NCBI GenBank assembly: GCA_031551145.1 | Contig: JAVBNZ010000054.1 | Coordinates: forward strand, 1-28,493 | DNA from: WRKB01 sp031551145 | GTDB taxonomy: Bacteria; Desulfobacterota; Desulfovibrionia; Desulfovibrionales; Desulfovibrionaceae | DNA: 28,493 nt | Direction of reading: 5' to 3' | Shown here: piece by piece, positions 7,531 to 15,264 of the stretch | Layout of the letters: each line of letters begins with the position of its first letter | Numbering within the stretch: the stretch's first letter is position 1 | The notes under the pieces: model-generated | What the model was told of the DNA's origin: nothing | What the model saw: only the letters and a program-made list of their open reading frames with translations | Databases searched by the model: none | Position numbers and translations under genes: made by a program

Positions 7531-7932
7531 ATGACCTCCGTAAATTTGGAAACCCTCGCTGTCGTCGCCGTCCTTGCCGGGGCGGTTGTCTATCTTGCCT
7601 ATCTTTATATCCCGCGCGCCGGGAAAAAGGCGGGTTGCGCCTGTTCCTGCGGCGGCTGCGGAAACGCCCGATCCTGCACAGAGGCAGCTATGAATCTTGA
7701 AAAAGGCATTCCCCTGCGCCAACTGCAAATGGGCTGCAAAGCCCGCATTCTGAGCATCCGCGCCGACGGCGAACTGGGCCGCCGCATACGCGACATGGGC
7801 CTTGTGCCCGGCGAGCTGGTGGAACTGACGGGCCGCGCCCCGCTCCGGGATCCCGTATCCCTGCGCCTGCGCGATTTCACGCTGTCGCTGCGTAACAACG
7901 AAGCCGACCAAATCACCGTCACGCCCTGCTGA
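7531..7932 (+). CDS. Membrane-anchored Cys-rich segment fused to FeoA (ferrous iron transport accessory protein)
   Basis: A 133-aa two-part protein. Residues 1-53 contain one transmembrane helix (about 8-27), a basic stop (PRAGKK) and a cysteine cluster CACSCGGCGNARSC (Cys36, 38, 40, 43, 49). They resemble the small FeoB-associated Cys-rich membrane proteins usually encoded separately beside feoB. Residues 54-133 form a complete SH3-like FeoA domain (LRQLQMGCKARI, LGRRIRDMGLVPGELVEL, VSLRLRDFTLSLRNNEADQI). FeoA binds or regulates the FeoB Fe(II) transporter at the inner face of the membrane. A second ATG at residue 54 (7690) has an AGAGG site five bases upstream, so free FeoA may also be made. 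No feoB lies in the window. The upstream Fur box supports an iron role. The domain reading is by eye. Confidence 0.88.
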   Translation: MTSVNLETLAVVAVLAGAVVYLAYLYIPRAGKKAGCACSCGGCGNARSCTEAAMNLEKGIPLRQLQMGCKARILSIRADGELGRRIRDMGLVPGELVELTGRAPLRDPVSLRLRDFTLSLRNNEADQITVTPC

Positions 7933-7958
7933 CGCGAAAAATCCCTTCCGCAACACCA

Positions 7959-7990
7959 GCGCCCCGCTCCGGTTTCCCGAAGCGGGGCGC
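7959..7990 (+). terminator. Strong hairpin after the feoA-fusion gene
   Basis: GCGCCCCGCT (7959-7968) pairs perfectly with AGCGGGGCGC (7981-7990) around a 12-base loop, 27 bases past the stop. The T-rich tract after it is poor on the plus strand (GGCATTTC), and on the minus strand a T5 run occurs about 15 bases on. It probably serves as a terminator between the converging genes. Smaller hairpins (CGGAC/GTCCG at 8014-8029, GCGGGA/TCCCGC at about 8034-8050) fill the rest of 7991-8116. Confidence 0.55.
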
Positions 7991-8116
7991 GGCATTTCAT
8001 AGGGACTGCGGAGCGGACGACAAAGTCCGGAAGGCGGGATTCCCTCCCGCAGGAATCCGGAGCCGTTTGCAGGAGCCGTGCAGCCCGCTTTTTCAGGCCG
8101 GCGGCAAAGTACGTGC

Positions 8117-9382
8117 CTACTGCAACAAATCAGCGCTGTCCAACAGACTCTTGGGCATCAGCCATGCCATGAGCATGCGGCGCTCCTCCTCGTTGAGCTG
8201 GAGCTGGGCGCTTTTGCAGAGCGCATGCGTGCCGAGCAGCAGCGCCTTGCCGATTTCCTGAAGCGTGGCGTGCTTGCGGTCTATCAGGCGGCAGCCGCCG
8301 TGGCTGATGGTGCGGAACAGGCGTTCGATGTTGTTGCCGCTGATGGGTATGCCCTTGGCGAAGCAGCGCGTGCGCACATTGGGGATGGTGGTGCGCAGGG
8401 AGAAACCGTTGAGGTTCACTTCTTCCACAATTTCGCCGAGCAGCACGGGCCAGCGCTCCGGCTTGAGCAGAGGCAAATCCGTGAAACGGTGCAGGGTAAT
8501 GGCCAGTTTGAAGAGATCCGGATGGGCGATGCGGAATTCCTCGCGCTCCGCGGCCACCGCCGGCAATTCGTGGCGTTCCGGGTCGTAGACGTGGCCCTCG
8601 CCCAGGTAGGAAATCTCCAGCGAACCAAGATCGAGCATTTCAAGGAAAGAGATAAAATTGCTCTCGCTGCTCAGTTCCTCCGTCAGGCTGCGGTTCTTGC
8701 CGAGCAGAAGCTGGAGGTTGGCGAAAGAGACGGCGGCCGGCGCATCCGTGAGGATGCGTTTGATGCTTTCGATCGCATGGCGGTATTTTTCGCGCGGGCG
8801 GAGGTGCTCGGAACGGCCGGAACCCACCTCTTCGTCCTTGGGATCTTCCAGAGCCTGCTGGATGAACCAGTCTTCGCGTATGCGCCAGGAGGCGGCGGCG
8901 GTATAGGCCGGGGAGGAATAGCCCACGGAAAGCACGAGCGTTCGCCGGGCGTGCTCCTGAAGACGAACGAGCACGGGAGTGAAATCCGCGTCGCCCGACA
9001 GGATGATGAACTCGTCAAAGCGCGTGGAATGGGACAAATCATCCATACAGTCCATAACCAGATGGATATCCGCGCTGGTTTTTCCCTGCTGGGTCAGCGG
9101 CGGGCAGTCCACAACCTGGAAGGCGGCCCGGATGAAATAGGGGCGGAATTCCTGGTAGCACTGGGGATTCATGTAGCAGATGCGCTTCAAGATGCGACGG
9201 CGCACGCCTTCGCCGTAGAGTATGCGCAGGGCGTGTATTTCCAGCCATTTCGTCCAACGCTGCGGCATAGTGCCGAAGGCGCGCCCCAACTCGGGATCCA
9301 TTTCCGCGAGCCGGGTGTAGATGTTGTCGAAATCCACGTAGAGAGAGCTGAAAACCTCTTCTACTCCACCAAGCTGTTTCAT
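8117..9382 (-). CDS. NYN-domain (PIN-like) putative ribonuclease with C-terminal LOTUS/OST-HTH-like region
   Basis: A 421-aa protein. The N-terminal 160 residues match the NYN/LabA (DUF88) fold: SLYVDFDNI (Asp17, Asp19, Asn20), KTSADIHLVMDCM (Asp105, Asp111) and IILSGDADFTPVL (Asp131, Asp133). These acidic residues would hold the metal of a PIN-type nuclease, so an RNA-processing role is likely. Residues from about 190 onward contain one or two helical segments (AIESIKRILTDAP..LLLGKN; LFKLAITLHRF..GNNIERLFRTI) resembling OST-HTH/LOTUS RNA-binding modules, an arrangement common in this family. ATG 9382 is preceded by GAGAAGG. It lies 42 bases downstream of uvrA on the same strand and may be co-transcribed. 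No substrate can be inferred; the C-terminal domain call is tentative. Confidence 0.88.
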   Translation of the reverse strand: MKQLGGVEEVFSSLYVDFDNIYTRLAEMDPELGRAFGTMPQRWTKWLEIHALRILYGEGVRRRILKRICYMNPQCYQEFRPYFIRAAFQVVDCPPLTQQGKTSADIHLVMDCMDDLSHSTRFDEFIILSGDADFTPVLVRLQEHARRTLVLSVGYSSPAYTAAASWRIREDWFIQQALEDPKDEEVGSGRSEHLRPREKYRHAIESIKRILTDAPAAVSFANLQLLLGKNRSLTEELSSESNFISFLEMLDLGSLEISYLGEGHVYDPERHELPAVAAEREEFRIAHPDLFKLAITLHRFTDLPLLKPERWPVLLGEIVEEVNLNGFSLRTTIPNVRTRCFAKGIPISGNNIERLFRTISHGGCRLIDRKHATLQEIGKALLLGTHALCKSAQLQLNEEERRMLMAWLMPKSLLDSADLLQ

Positions 9383-9424
9383 ACCCTTCTCGTTGAGCGT
9401 CCGCTCAGGTTGTTCAGATGTTGT

Positions 9425-12328
9425 TCAGGAGGCGCCGGAAAGTTTCTGCCTGCGGCGCTGCACGCGGCCCTGCATAAGAAAACGCCCGGTGACGGATTGC
9501 GGATCTGCAACAATGGCCTCCGGAGTTCCCTGGGCCACAATCGCGCCGCCGTTTTCGCCTCCTCCGGGTCCGAGATCAATCACATGATCCGCAGCAAGAA
9601 TGACGTCCGTGTTGTGTTCAATAACCACAACAGACGCACCCTTGTCCACCAGTTTATGCAATACGGCGATGAGTTTGCCCACCTCGTGCATATGCAGGCC
9701 TGTGGTGGGCTCGTCCAGAATGTACAGCGCGCCGGGCAGGGAACGCTTGCCCAGCTCGCGCGAAATCTTGATGCGCTGCGCCTCCCCGCCCGAAAGCGTG
9801 GTGGCCGGCTGCCCCAGGCGCAGATAGCCCAGGCCCACGTCTTCCAGCATGGCCAACCGGCGTTCAAGCACGGGATAAGGTTCGAACAGGGCGCGGGCCT
9901 TGCTTACGGTCAGATTGAGCAGTTCGGCGATGTTCAGGCCCTTGTAGCGCACTTCCAGGGTTTCGTGGTTGTAGCGCCGGCCCTTGCAGACCTCGCAGTT
10001 CACATAGACGTCGGGAAGAAAGTGCATTTCCACGCGGATCTGCCCGTCGCCCCGGCAGGCTTCGCAACGCCCGCCGCTGACGTTGAAGCTGAAGCGCCCG
10101 GCCTTGTAGCCGCGTTTTTTGGCGTCCGGCGTCATGGCGTAGATGTTGCGTATTTCGTCGAACACCTTGGTGTAGGTGGCCGGGTTGGAACGCGGGGTGC
10201 GGCCGATGGGGCTTTGATCGATGGCGATGATGCGCTCGACGGCCTCGTGCCCCTCCATGCCCGCGATGCTGCCGGGCTGCTCCACCCGCATGCCCAGCGC
10301 AAGCGACAGGTGTTTGTACAGCGTATCCACCACCAGCGAACTTTTGCCGGAGCCGGAAACCCCGGTAACGCAGGTCAGCGCGCCCAGAGGGATGCGGCAG
10401 TCTATGCCGCGCAGGTTGTGCGTGCGCACGCCGCGCAGGAGAATTTCCCCCCTCGGGATGCGGCGTTCGTCGGGCAGGTCGATGCCCATGTCCCCGCGCA
10501 GGTATTTGGCCGTCAGCGTCTGCCCCCGCTCCAGAAGTTGTTCCGGGCTGCCCTGGAACATCAGTTCCCCGCCCTGCTCGCCCGAACCGGGACCCAGTTC
10601 GATCAGCGTGTCCGCCTCGCAGATCGTGGCTTCGTCGTGTTCCACCACCAGCACGGTGTTGCCGCGCGTCTGGAGGCTGCGCAGGGTGCCGAGCAGGCGT
10701 TCGTTGTCGCGCGGGTGCAGGCCGATGGAGGGTTCGTCCAGCACATAGGTCACGCCGACCAGGCCGGAACCGAGCTGCGAGGCCAGGCGTATGCGCTGGG
10801 CCTCGCCCCCGGAAAGCGTGGACATGGCCCGCGCCAGGGAAAGATATTCCAGCCCCACGTTGACCATGAAGCCCAGGCGGTGGCGCAGTTCCTTGAGCAA
10901 AGGCTCGGCTACGGGAATCTGCCGGCCGGAGAATTCCAGTTTTTCCAGAAAAATCCGAGCCCGCTCCACAGGCAGGGAGCAGAATTGGTGGATGTTCAGA
11001 TCCGCCACGCGCACGGCCAGGCTCTCGGGCCGCAGGCGCGCGCCCAGGCAGGAGGGACAGTCCGTGGATTGCCGGTAGCGCGAAAGCATTTCCCGCCAGG
11101 CGTCGCCGTACTGCATGCCCTGCTCCAGCACGGACACCACGCCCGGCCAGCGCTGCGCGGTAACGCGGGTTTCCGAACCCGTCATGCGCACGGAACCGCC
11201 GAGAATGTTGCGGCGCAGGCCGCTTGCGGGCTCCTGGGGCCTGCCTGCCTCGTCTTCCCCGTAAAAGAGCGCGGCCAGGGCATCCGCGGAAAATTCCGCC
11301 AGGGGCGCGGCGAGCGTGAAGCCGAAGCGCGCGCCCAGGGCTTCCAGAGGCTTGGCATACCTGGTGAAATGCTTGGGATTGCTCCAGGGAACGAGAGCCC
11401 CGCCGGAAAGCGAAAGCCCCTTGTTCGGCGCGATCAGCAAGGGCTCGAAATAGTCGATGCTGCCCAGGCCCGAGCAGCGCGGGCAGGCCCCCTGCGGGCC
11501 GTTGAAGGAAAAAAGCTGGGGGCTGGGGGCCGGCAGGCTGATCCGGCAATCCGGACAGGCGCATTCGGTGGAGTGAATCTGCTCGCCTGCCAAATCGCCG
11601 TCGGGAATGAGCACGATCAGCCGCCCTTCGCCGTTGCGCAGGGCCAGTTCCACGGAATCCGCCAGCCGGCCGCGCATGCCTTCCTTCACCACCAGACGGT
11701 CCACGACCAGATCGATGCTGTGGCGCTTGTTCTTGTCCAACTCCGGCACGTCGTCTATGCCCATGACCTCGCCGTTGACGCGCACACGCACAAAGCCCTC
11801 GGCCTTCAGTTTCTTGAAGCGGTCGGCGTGCGTGCCTTTCTGGCGCTCCACCAACGGAGCCAGGAGCAGAAAGCGCGTGCCCTGCGGCAGGGAGAGAATG
11901 TCGGCGATGATCTCGTCCGCGGCTCTGGCCTCGATGGGCCGCCCGCAGGTGGGGCAGTACCTGCGGCCCAGGCGGGCGTAGAAGACGCGCAAAAAGTCGT
12001 AAATCTCCGTCACCGTGCCCACAGTGGAGCGGGGGTTGCGCGCGTGGCCCTGCTGTTCCAGGGAAATGGCCGGGGAAAGCCCCTCGATGTTCTCCACGTC
12101 CGGCTTGTCCATCTTGGGCAGAAACTGGCGGGCGTAGGTGGAAAGGGATTCCACATAGCGGCGTTGGCCTTCGGCGTACACGATGTCAAAGGCCAGCGTG
12201 GACTTGCCGGAGCCGGAAGGCCCGCAGATCACGACCAGTTGATCGCGCGGGATGTCCAGGCTCAGGTTTTTCAGGTTGTGCTGCCGCGCGCCTTCAATAT
12301 GGATGCAGGCATGGGTGTTTTTTTTCAT
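9425..12328 (-). CDS. uvrA: UvrA, excinuclease ABC subunit A
   Basis: A 967-aa DNA-damage recognition ATPase of nucleotide excision repair, which loads UvrB at lesions. It has two ABC modules: N-terminal Walker A GPSGSGKST (residues 36-44) and C-terminal GVSGSGKSS, with paired LSGGEAQRI signatures and VLDEPSIGLH / ILDEPTTGLH Walker B motifs. Zinc-binding modules show as CPDC..CPRC and CEACRGDGQ..CEVCKGRRY; a further CPTC lies in the UvrB-interaction region. It is full length, slightly longer than the E. coli protein, with a basic tail (QRRRQKLS). ATG overlaps the upstream LpdD-like stop as ATGA, and there is no own ribosome binding site, so translation is probably coupled. No LexA-type operator is evident immediately upstream, because the start is inside the operon. 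Confidence 0.99.
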   Translation of the reverse strand: MKKNTHACIHIEGARQHNLKNLSLDIPRDQLVVICGPSGSGKSTLAFDIVYAEGQRRYVESLSTYARQFLPKMDKPDVENIEGLSPAISLEQQGHARNPRSTVGTVTEIYDFLRVFYARLGRRYCPTCGRPIEARAADEIIADILSLPQGTRFLLLAPLVERQKGTHADRFKKLKAEGFVRVRVNGEVMGIDDVPELDKNKRHSIDLVVDRLVVKEGMRGRLADSVELALRNGEGRLIVLIPDGDLAGEQIHSTECACPDCRISLPAPSPQLFSFNGPQGACPRCSGLGSIDYFEPLLIAPNKGLSLSGGALVPWSNPKHFTRYAKPLEALGARFGFTLAAPLAEFSADALAALFYGEDEAGRPQEPASGLRRNILGGSVRMTGSETRVTAQRWPGVVSVLEQGMQYGDAWREMLSRYRQSTDCPSCLGARLRPESLAVRVADLNIHQFCSLPVERARIFLEKLEFSGRQIPVAEPLLKELRHRLGFMVNVGLEYLSLARAMSTLSGGEAQRIRLASQLGSGLVGVTYVLDEPSIGLHPRDNERLLGTLRSLQTRGNTVLVVEHDEATICEADTLIELGPGSGEQGGELMFQGSPEQLLERGQTLTAKYLRGDMGIDLPDERRIPRGEILLRGVRTHNLRGIDCRIPLGALTCVTGVSGSGKSSLVVDTLYKHLSLALGMRVEQPGSIAGMEGHEAVERIIAIDQSPIGRTPRSNPATYTKVFDEIRNIYAMTPDAKKRGYKAGRFSFNVSGGRCEACRGDGQIRVEMHFLPDVYVNCEVCKGRRYNHETLEVRYKGLNIAELLNLTVSKARALFEPYPVLERRLAMLEDVGLGYLRLGQPATTLSGGEAQRIKISRELGKRSLPGALYILDEPTTGLHMHEVGKLIAVLHKLVDKGASVVVIEHNTDVILAADHVIDLGPGGGENGGAIVAQGTPEAIVADPQSVTGRFLMQGRVQRRRQKLSGAS

Positions 12329-12714
12329 AGAGTGCTTGTGTTGGATTCGCGCAAAAATTCCTCGACCAACCCGCGCGCGGCAACAAGAACCGCTTCTATC
12401 TCCTCCGGGCCGGCCTTATCCAGGTGAATGCCGCAGCACACGCATACCGCCGCGTCCAGAGCGGCCGCCGCTTTCAGGGAGAGTTCCCTGGCAGGCAGAT
12501 CCTCTTTGTGCCCCGGCAGGGCAAGCACCGAGGCCGTGGCGCTGATCTTTCCGGGATCCGCGAGGCTCGGGCGCGGCGCGGCCAGGGCCGAGGCGCCGAG
12601 GTGCTCGGCATCCCCGCCCGTAAGCAGCAGGCACCAGTCCGCGCCCAGGCGCAACGCGCGCAGACGCAGGGGCCTTCCGGCCGCGGTGGTGGAATATTCG
12701 CGCACGGCGTGCAT
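12325..12714 (-). CDS. LpdD-like small protein (prenylated-flavin chaperone-like domain)
   Basis: A 129-aa protein that by recollection matches the LpdD-like family. The signatures are LLLTGGDAEHLGASALAAPRPS (residues 30-50), a KISATASVLALPGHKED stretch (56-72) and CGIHLDKAGPEEI (94-106). LpdD is the small partner of UbiD-type gallate decarboxylase and has been proposed to handle prenylated flavin; many genomes carry stand-alone copies of unknown role. No ubiD or ubiX is visible here. Its stop overlaps the uvrA start (ATGA), and it follows miaB by 17 bases with no clear ribosome binding site, so it is an internal gene of the miaB-uvrA operon. Two neighbouring cysteines (CVCCG) precede the GIHLD motif. 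The family call is moderate; a real coding region is likely. Confidence 0.75.
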   Translation of the reverse strand: MHAVREYSTTAAGRPLRLRALRLGADWCLLLTGGDAEHLGASALAAPRPSLADPGKISATASVLALPGHKEDLPARELSLKAAAALDAAVCVCCGIHLDKAGPEEIEAVLVAARGLVEEFLRESNTSTL

Positions 12715-12731
12715 CCGATAAGAATAAGTCG

Positions 12732-14054
12732 TTACAGGGAAACGGCAACCAGGCTGTGGCGCTTGGCTTCGATGATGCGCACGGGCACAAGCGCGCCGGG
12801 CGCGGCCCGGTCCGCGGGCAGAACGATGTTCACGGGCACGCCGTAAGGGTCGCGGCCCTGCACGGCCGCGCCGCCGGCGGCCTGCTTGCGGCTCGGCCCT
12901 TCAAGCAGCAGCACGCTTTCCTCTTCCACCCTGTTGCGCAGCCAGGCCAGGGAAAGCTCTTCCTGAAGCTGCTGCAGGCGGACGAGCCGCTCCAGCTTCG
13001 CTTCCTTGCCGAGCTTGTCCGGCAGCAGCGCGGCGGCCGTGCCCGGCCGGTCGGAATAGCAGAAGGAAAAGGCGGACATAAAGCCCACCTGCCGCACCAT
13101 GTCGAGGGTATCCTGAAAATCTTCCTCCGTCTCGCCCGGAAAGCCCACGATGAGATCCGTGGAAAAGGCCAGATCCGGCCGCGCCTCGCGTAGCGCGGCG
13201 ACCAGTTCGAGATAGCGCGCCCGGTCGTATTTGCGGCCCATGCGGGCCAGCACGCGATCCGAGCCGGCCTGAAGGGGCAGATGCAGGCGCGGGCACAGCG
13301 CCTCCAGTTCCGCGAAAGCGCGCACCAGTTCCGGGGAAACGTCCTTGGGATGGGGCGTGACGAAGCGCAGGCGCGCCAGGCCCGGCAGGGCCGCCACCCG
13401 ACGCAGCAGTTCGGGAAAGCCCGTTCCTTCCCCTCCCGCGTCCAGACCATAGGCGTTGACGTTCTGGCCGAGCAGAGTGATCTCTTTGGCCCCGGCGAGA
13501 AGCCGGGCGCGGCATTCCGCCAGCACGGCCTCGGGCGCGCGGGATTTGGGCCGGCCGCGCGTCATGGGCACGATGCAATAGGCGCAATAGTTGTCGCAGC
13601 CCTGCATGATGTTGACAAAGGCCGAAGGCTGGGCCTCTCCGGCATACGGGGGCCGCTCGACATAGTGTTCGGAAAAGTCGGTATGGCAGAGGCGCAGATC
13701 CGGCTCGGCCCGCAGGCGTTCGACGGCCTCCGGCACCAGGGCCATGCCGTCCCCGCCCACGATCAGCCGCACCTGGGGGAATTTGAACAGTTCCCCGCCG
13801 AGCTGCTGGGCCACGCAACCGGCCACGGCCACAAAGGCGTCCGGCCTGCGCGCGGCGCGGGAGATGCGCCCCAGGGCGGCATAGACCTTTTTTTCCGGCT
13901 TTTCGCGTACGGAGCAGGTGTTGAGGACAATCACGCCGGCCTCTTCAAGCGGGCTTTGCGTGAAGCCGCGACGCTCAAGCGCTCCGGCCAGCCAGTCCGA
14001 GTCGGCGACGTTCATCTGGCAGCCGAAAGTCATGATGTGAAAGGAAGGATGCAT
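12732..14054 (-). CDS. miaB: MiaB, tRNA-2-methylthio-N6-dimethylallyladenosine synthase
   Basis: A 440-aa radical-SAM methylthiotransferase that adds a methylthio group to i6A37 in tRNAs reading UNN codons. The N-terminal UPF0004 domain has the auxiliary-cluster cysteines Cys12 (TFGCQMN), Cys47 (NTCSVR) and Cys80 (AGCVAQQ). The radical-SAM CxxxCxxC is Cys153/157/160 in GCDNYCAYC, followed by IVPMTRGRPKSR. A C-terminal TRAM domain covers the last 60 or so residues. The QMN after the first cysteine favours MiaB over RimO or MtaB. ATG 14054 begins the conserved N-terminus; a longer in-frame extension would only overlap the upstream gene. The ribosome binding site is weak. The upstream gene ends 19 bases before it, consistent with one operon. 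Confidence 0.97.
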   Translation of the reverse strand: MHPSFHIMTFGCQMNVADSDWLAGALERRGFTQSPLEEAGVIVLNTCSVREKPEKKVYAALGRISRAARRPDAFVAVAGCVAQQLGGELFKFPQVRLIVGGDGMALVPEAVERLRAEPDLRLCHTDFSEHYVERPPYAGEAQPSAFVNIMQGCDNYCAYCIVPMTRGRPKSRAPEAVLAECRARLLAGAKEITLLGQNVNAYGLDAGGEGTGFPELLRRVAALPGLARLRFVTPHPKDVSPELVRAFAELEALCPRLHLPLQAGSDRVLARMGRKYDRARYLELVAALREARPDLAFSTDLIVGFPGETEEDFQDTLDMVRQVGFMSAFSFCYSDRPGTAAALLPDKLGKEAKLERLVRLQQLQEELSLAWLRNRVEEESVLLLEGPSRKQAAGGAAVQGRDPYGVPVNIVLPADRAAPGALVPVRIIEAKRHSLVAVSL

Positions 14055-14073
14055 ACGGACCAAACAGGAAGAT

Positions 14074-14466
14074 CTATTGCTCGATATCGGAATCGCCCTC
14101 GTACATGAGCGGGGAGGAACCTTCTTCCATTTCCAGGGACTCCACCTTGTCTTCCAGCCATTCCAGCACGGCGCGGGCCGTGTGGTAGTTGAGGATGAGG
14201 CGGGAATGGATGGTGCGGGTGATGACGCGCAGATCCTCGTCAAAGGGGGCGGTTTCGTGGCCGAAGCTGCCGTCCGGCGCCACAAGGCGCTCGGAATACG
14301 GGGGCATTTTGTCGCTTTCGAGATAAAAATTCACTTCGATCTCGCCCTGGGGGTTGATGCCGCCCCAAACTCCGTGGGCGTAGCGCATGCGGGTCTCGGG
14401 ATCCTGGTCGTACTCGTAGCGGATCCTCGCGGGAAAGTCGGCGTTGTTGTCCTTGCTCCGGCTCAT
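14074..14466 (-). CDS. Conserved hypothetical protein upstream of miaB
   Basis: A 130-aa acidic, soluble protein with no signal peptide or membrane segment. The start at 14466 is chosen for its ideal site (GAAGGAG, six bases upstream); an in-frame ATG nine codons earlier is less well placed. Visible pattern: a charged N-terminus, RMRYAHGVWGGINPQGEIEVNFYLESDKMPP (beta-rich), a variable middle, then ITRTIHSRLILNYHTARAVLEWLEDKVESLEME. The ending vaguely recalls the small DUF3467 family, where a similar AKxLxxxLExxL helix closes the domain, but I cannot confirm this. It is the leading well-supported gene of the miaB-uvrA run. Function unknown; the coding call is strong because the reading frame is protein-like and has a proper ribosome binding site. 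Confidence 0.8.
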   Translation of the reverse strand: MSRSKDNNADFPARIRYEYDQDPETRMRYAHGVWGGINPQGEIEVNFYLESDKMPPYSERLVAPDGSFGHETAPFDEDLRVITRTIHSRLILNYHTARAVLEWLEDKVESLEMEEGSSPLMYEGDSDIEQ

Positions 14467-14498
14467 GAAAGCTCCTTCTTCCGTCATGCGCATATCGC

Positions 14499-14518
14499 CG
14501 CGCCGCGCTCCCGGCGCG
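14499..14518. repeat. GC hairpin upstream of the conserved hypothetical gene
   Basis: CGCGCCG (14499-14505) and CGGCGCG (14512-14518) form a 7-bp perfect stem with a 6-base loop, in the 91-base gap between the small ORF and the conserved hypothetical gene. There is no T-run on either side, so it is perhaps an mRNA stability or processing element. Confidence 0.35.
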
Positions 14519-14557
14519 GCCGGCGTAAAAAGCCCCGGGTGGCGTTATTGAAGACAG

Positions 14558-14794
14558 TTATGCCCTGTCGCTCAGCACCACGCCCGTGATGTGCTCGGGC
14601 GCGCGCGCGACGTGGATCCTCGTCCATTCGCGCATGGCGTTTTCGCGCGCCAGATACCGTTGCGTGGAAGCCTGCATGTCCCCGACCAGCAGCGCGATAT
14701 CCGCGAGCAGCGTCTTCTTGGAAGGCGCGGACTGCGGCGCGCGTGCCAGCGGATAGGTTTCGTTGGAAACGGAGGTAAAACTGCTGCTGTCCAT
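14558..14794 (-). CDS. Small hypothetical protein
   Basis: A 78-aa reading frame with a plausible protein: a Ser/Thr-rich N-terminus followed by an amphipathic helix-like stretch (TLLADIALLVGDMQASTQRYLARENAMREW) and a short C-terminus. I recognise no family. The ribosome binding site is weak (GGCGG immediately before ATG). Other frames over the same bases look like GC-driven shadows with biased Arg/Pro composition, which makes this frame the best candidate. A near-perfect TATAAT on the minus strand lies about 160 bases upstream. If real, it is the first gene of the minus-strand run. Confidence 0.45.
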   Translation of the reverse strand: MDSSSFTSVSNETYPLARAPQSAPSKKTLLADIALLVGDMQASTQRYLARENAMREWTRIHVARAPEHITGVVLSDRA

Positions 14795-14955
14795 AACCGC
14801 CGTGCCTGTTCCGGCAAGCTGCCTTTGAAGCGCTCGCGCCGGCGTTATCCGTGCGCACAGGGAATTGCGCTCTCAAGAATAACGGAAACATCTTTCGTAT
14901 AGCGGACACGCGGCAATAAGTAAACCGGCGGCAGGGGCTGTTTCGGGGCAAGATC

Positions 14956-14961
14956 ATTATA
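14956..14961 (-). promoter_or_regulatory. Candidate -10 element for the minus-strand miaB-uvrA run
   Basis: On the minus strand this is a perfect TATAAT inside an AT-rich stretch (CTTTTTATAATGATC), unusual against the GC-rich background. No good -35 lies 16-18 bases upstream. It would yield a leader of about 155 bases before the small ORF. Single-motif evidence only. Confidence 0.3.
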
Positions 14962-15015
14962 AAAAGTTGTCCTTTGGGGACCATCTTTCCGCTCTGTCGC
15001 GTGCCGTCTCTCCCC

Positions 15016-15044
15016 TTGACGCCTCAAGGCCTGTAAGGTAAATA
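15016..15044 (+). promoter_or_regulatory. Likely promoter of rpmH
   Basis: TTGACG (15016-15021) and TAAATA (15039-15044) are separated by 17 bases, 31 bases upstream of the rpmH start. Position and -35 quality fit a housekeeping promoter for rpmH-rnpA-yidD-yidC. Confidence 0.45.
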
Positions 15045-15074
15045 GATCCGCTCATTCCCCGAAGGAGAATTTTC

Positions 15075-15212
15075 ATGTCCAAAAGAACATATCAGCCGAG
15101 CAAAATCCGGCGCAAAAGAACCCACGGCTTCCGCGCCCGCATGAGCACCCCGGGCGGCCGCGCCGTAATCAGCCGCAGGCGCGCCAAGGGCCGCAAGCGT
15201 CTCTCCGCCTGA
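15075..15212 (+). CDS. rpmH: 50S ribosomal protein L34
   Basis: A 45-aa, very basic protein opening MSKRTYQPSKIRRKRTHGF, continuing RARMSTPGGRAVISRRRAKGRK and ending RLSA. This is the universally conserved L34 sequence, and the length is normal. L34 sits in the large ribosomal subunit near 23S rRNA domain III. A strong ribosome binding site (AAGGAG, 15062-15067) precedes ATG by seven bases. It heads the rpmH-rnpA-yidD-yidC-jag-mnmE order conserved widely in bacteria, often near the replication origin; here no dnaA or DnaA-box cluster is visible. Confidence 0.98.
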   Translation: MSKRTYQPSKIRRKRTHGFRARMSTPGGRAVISRRRAKGRKRLSA

Positions 15213-15264
15213 GTTTTTCAGCACAGTTTTTGCCGTTGCGCTTTCGCCCGCGGCAATTTCGCGG

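Noticed and set aside
8078..12427. Very long plus-strand open frame (1449 codons) opposite uvrA and the NYN gene
   Set aside because: It is antisense to two well-supported genes, and its composition (His, Gln, Ala, Gly, Val-rich) is what GC-rich reverse complements produce.
14795..15074. Possible replication origin, because rpmH-rnpA-yidC often lies near oriC
   Set aside because: No dnaA gene and no cluster of DnaA boxes; only one distant near-match (TTATCCGTG) was seen.
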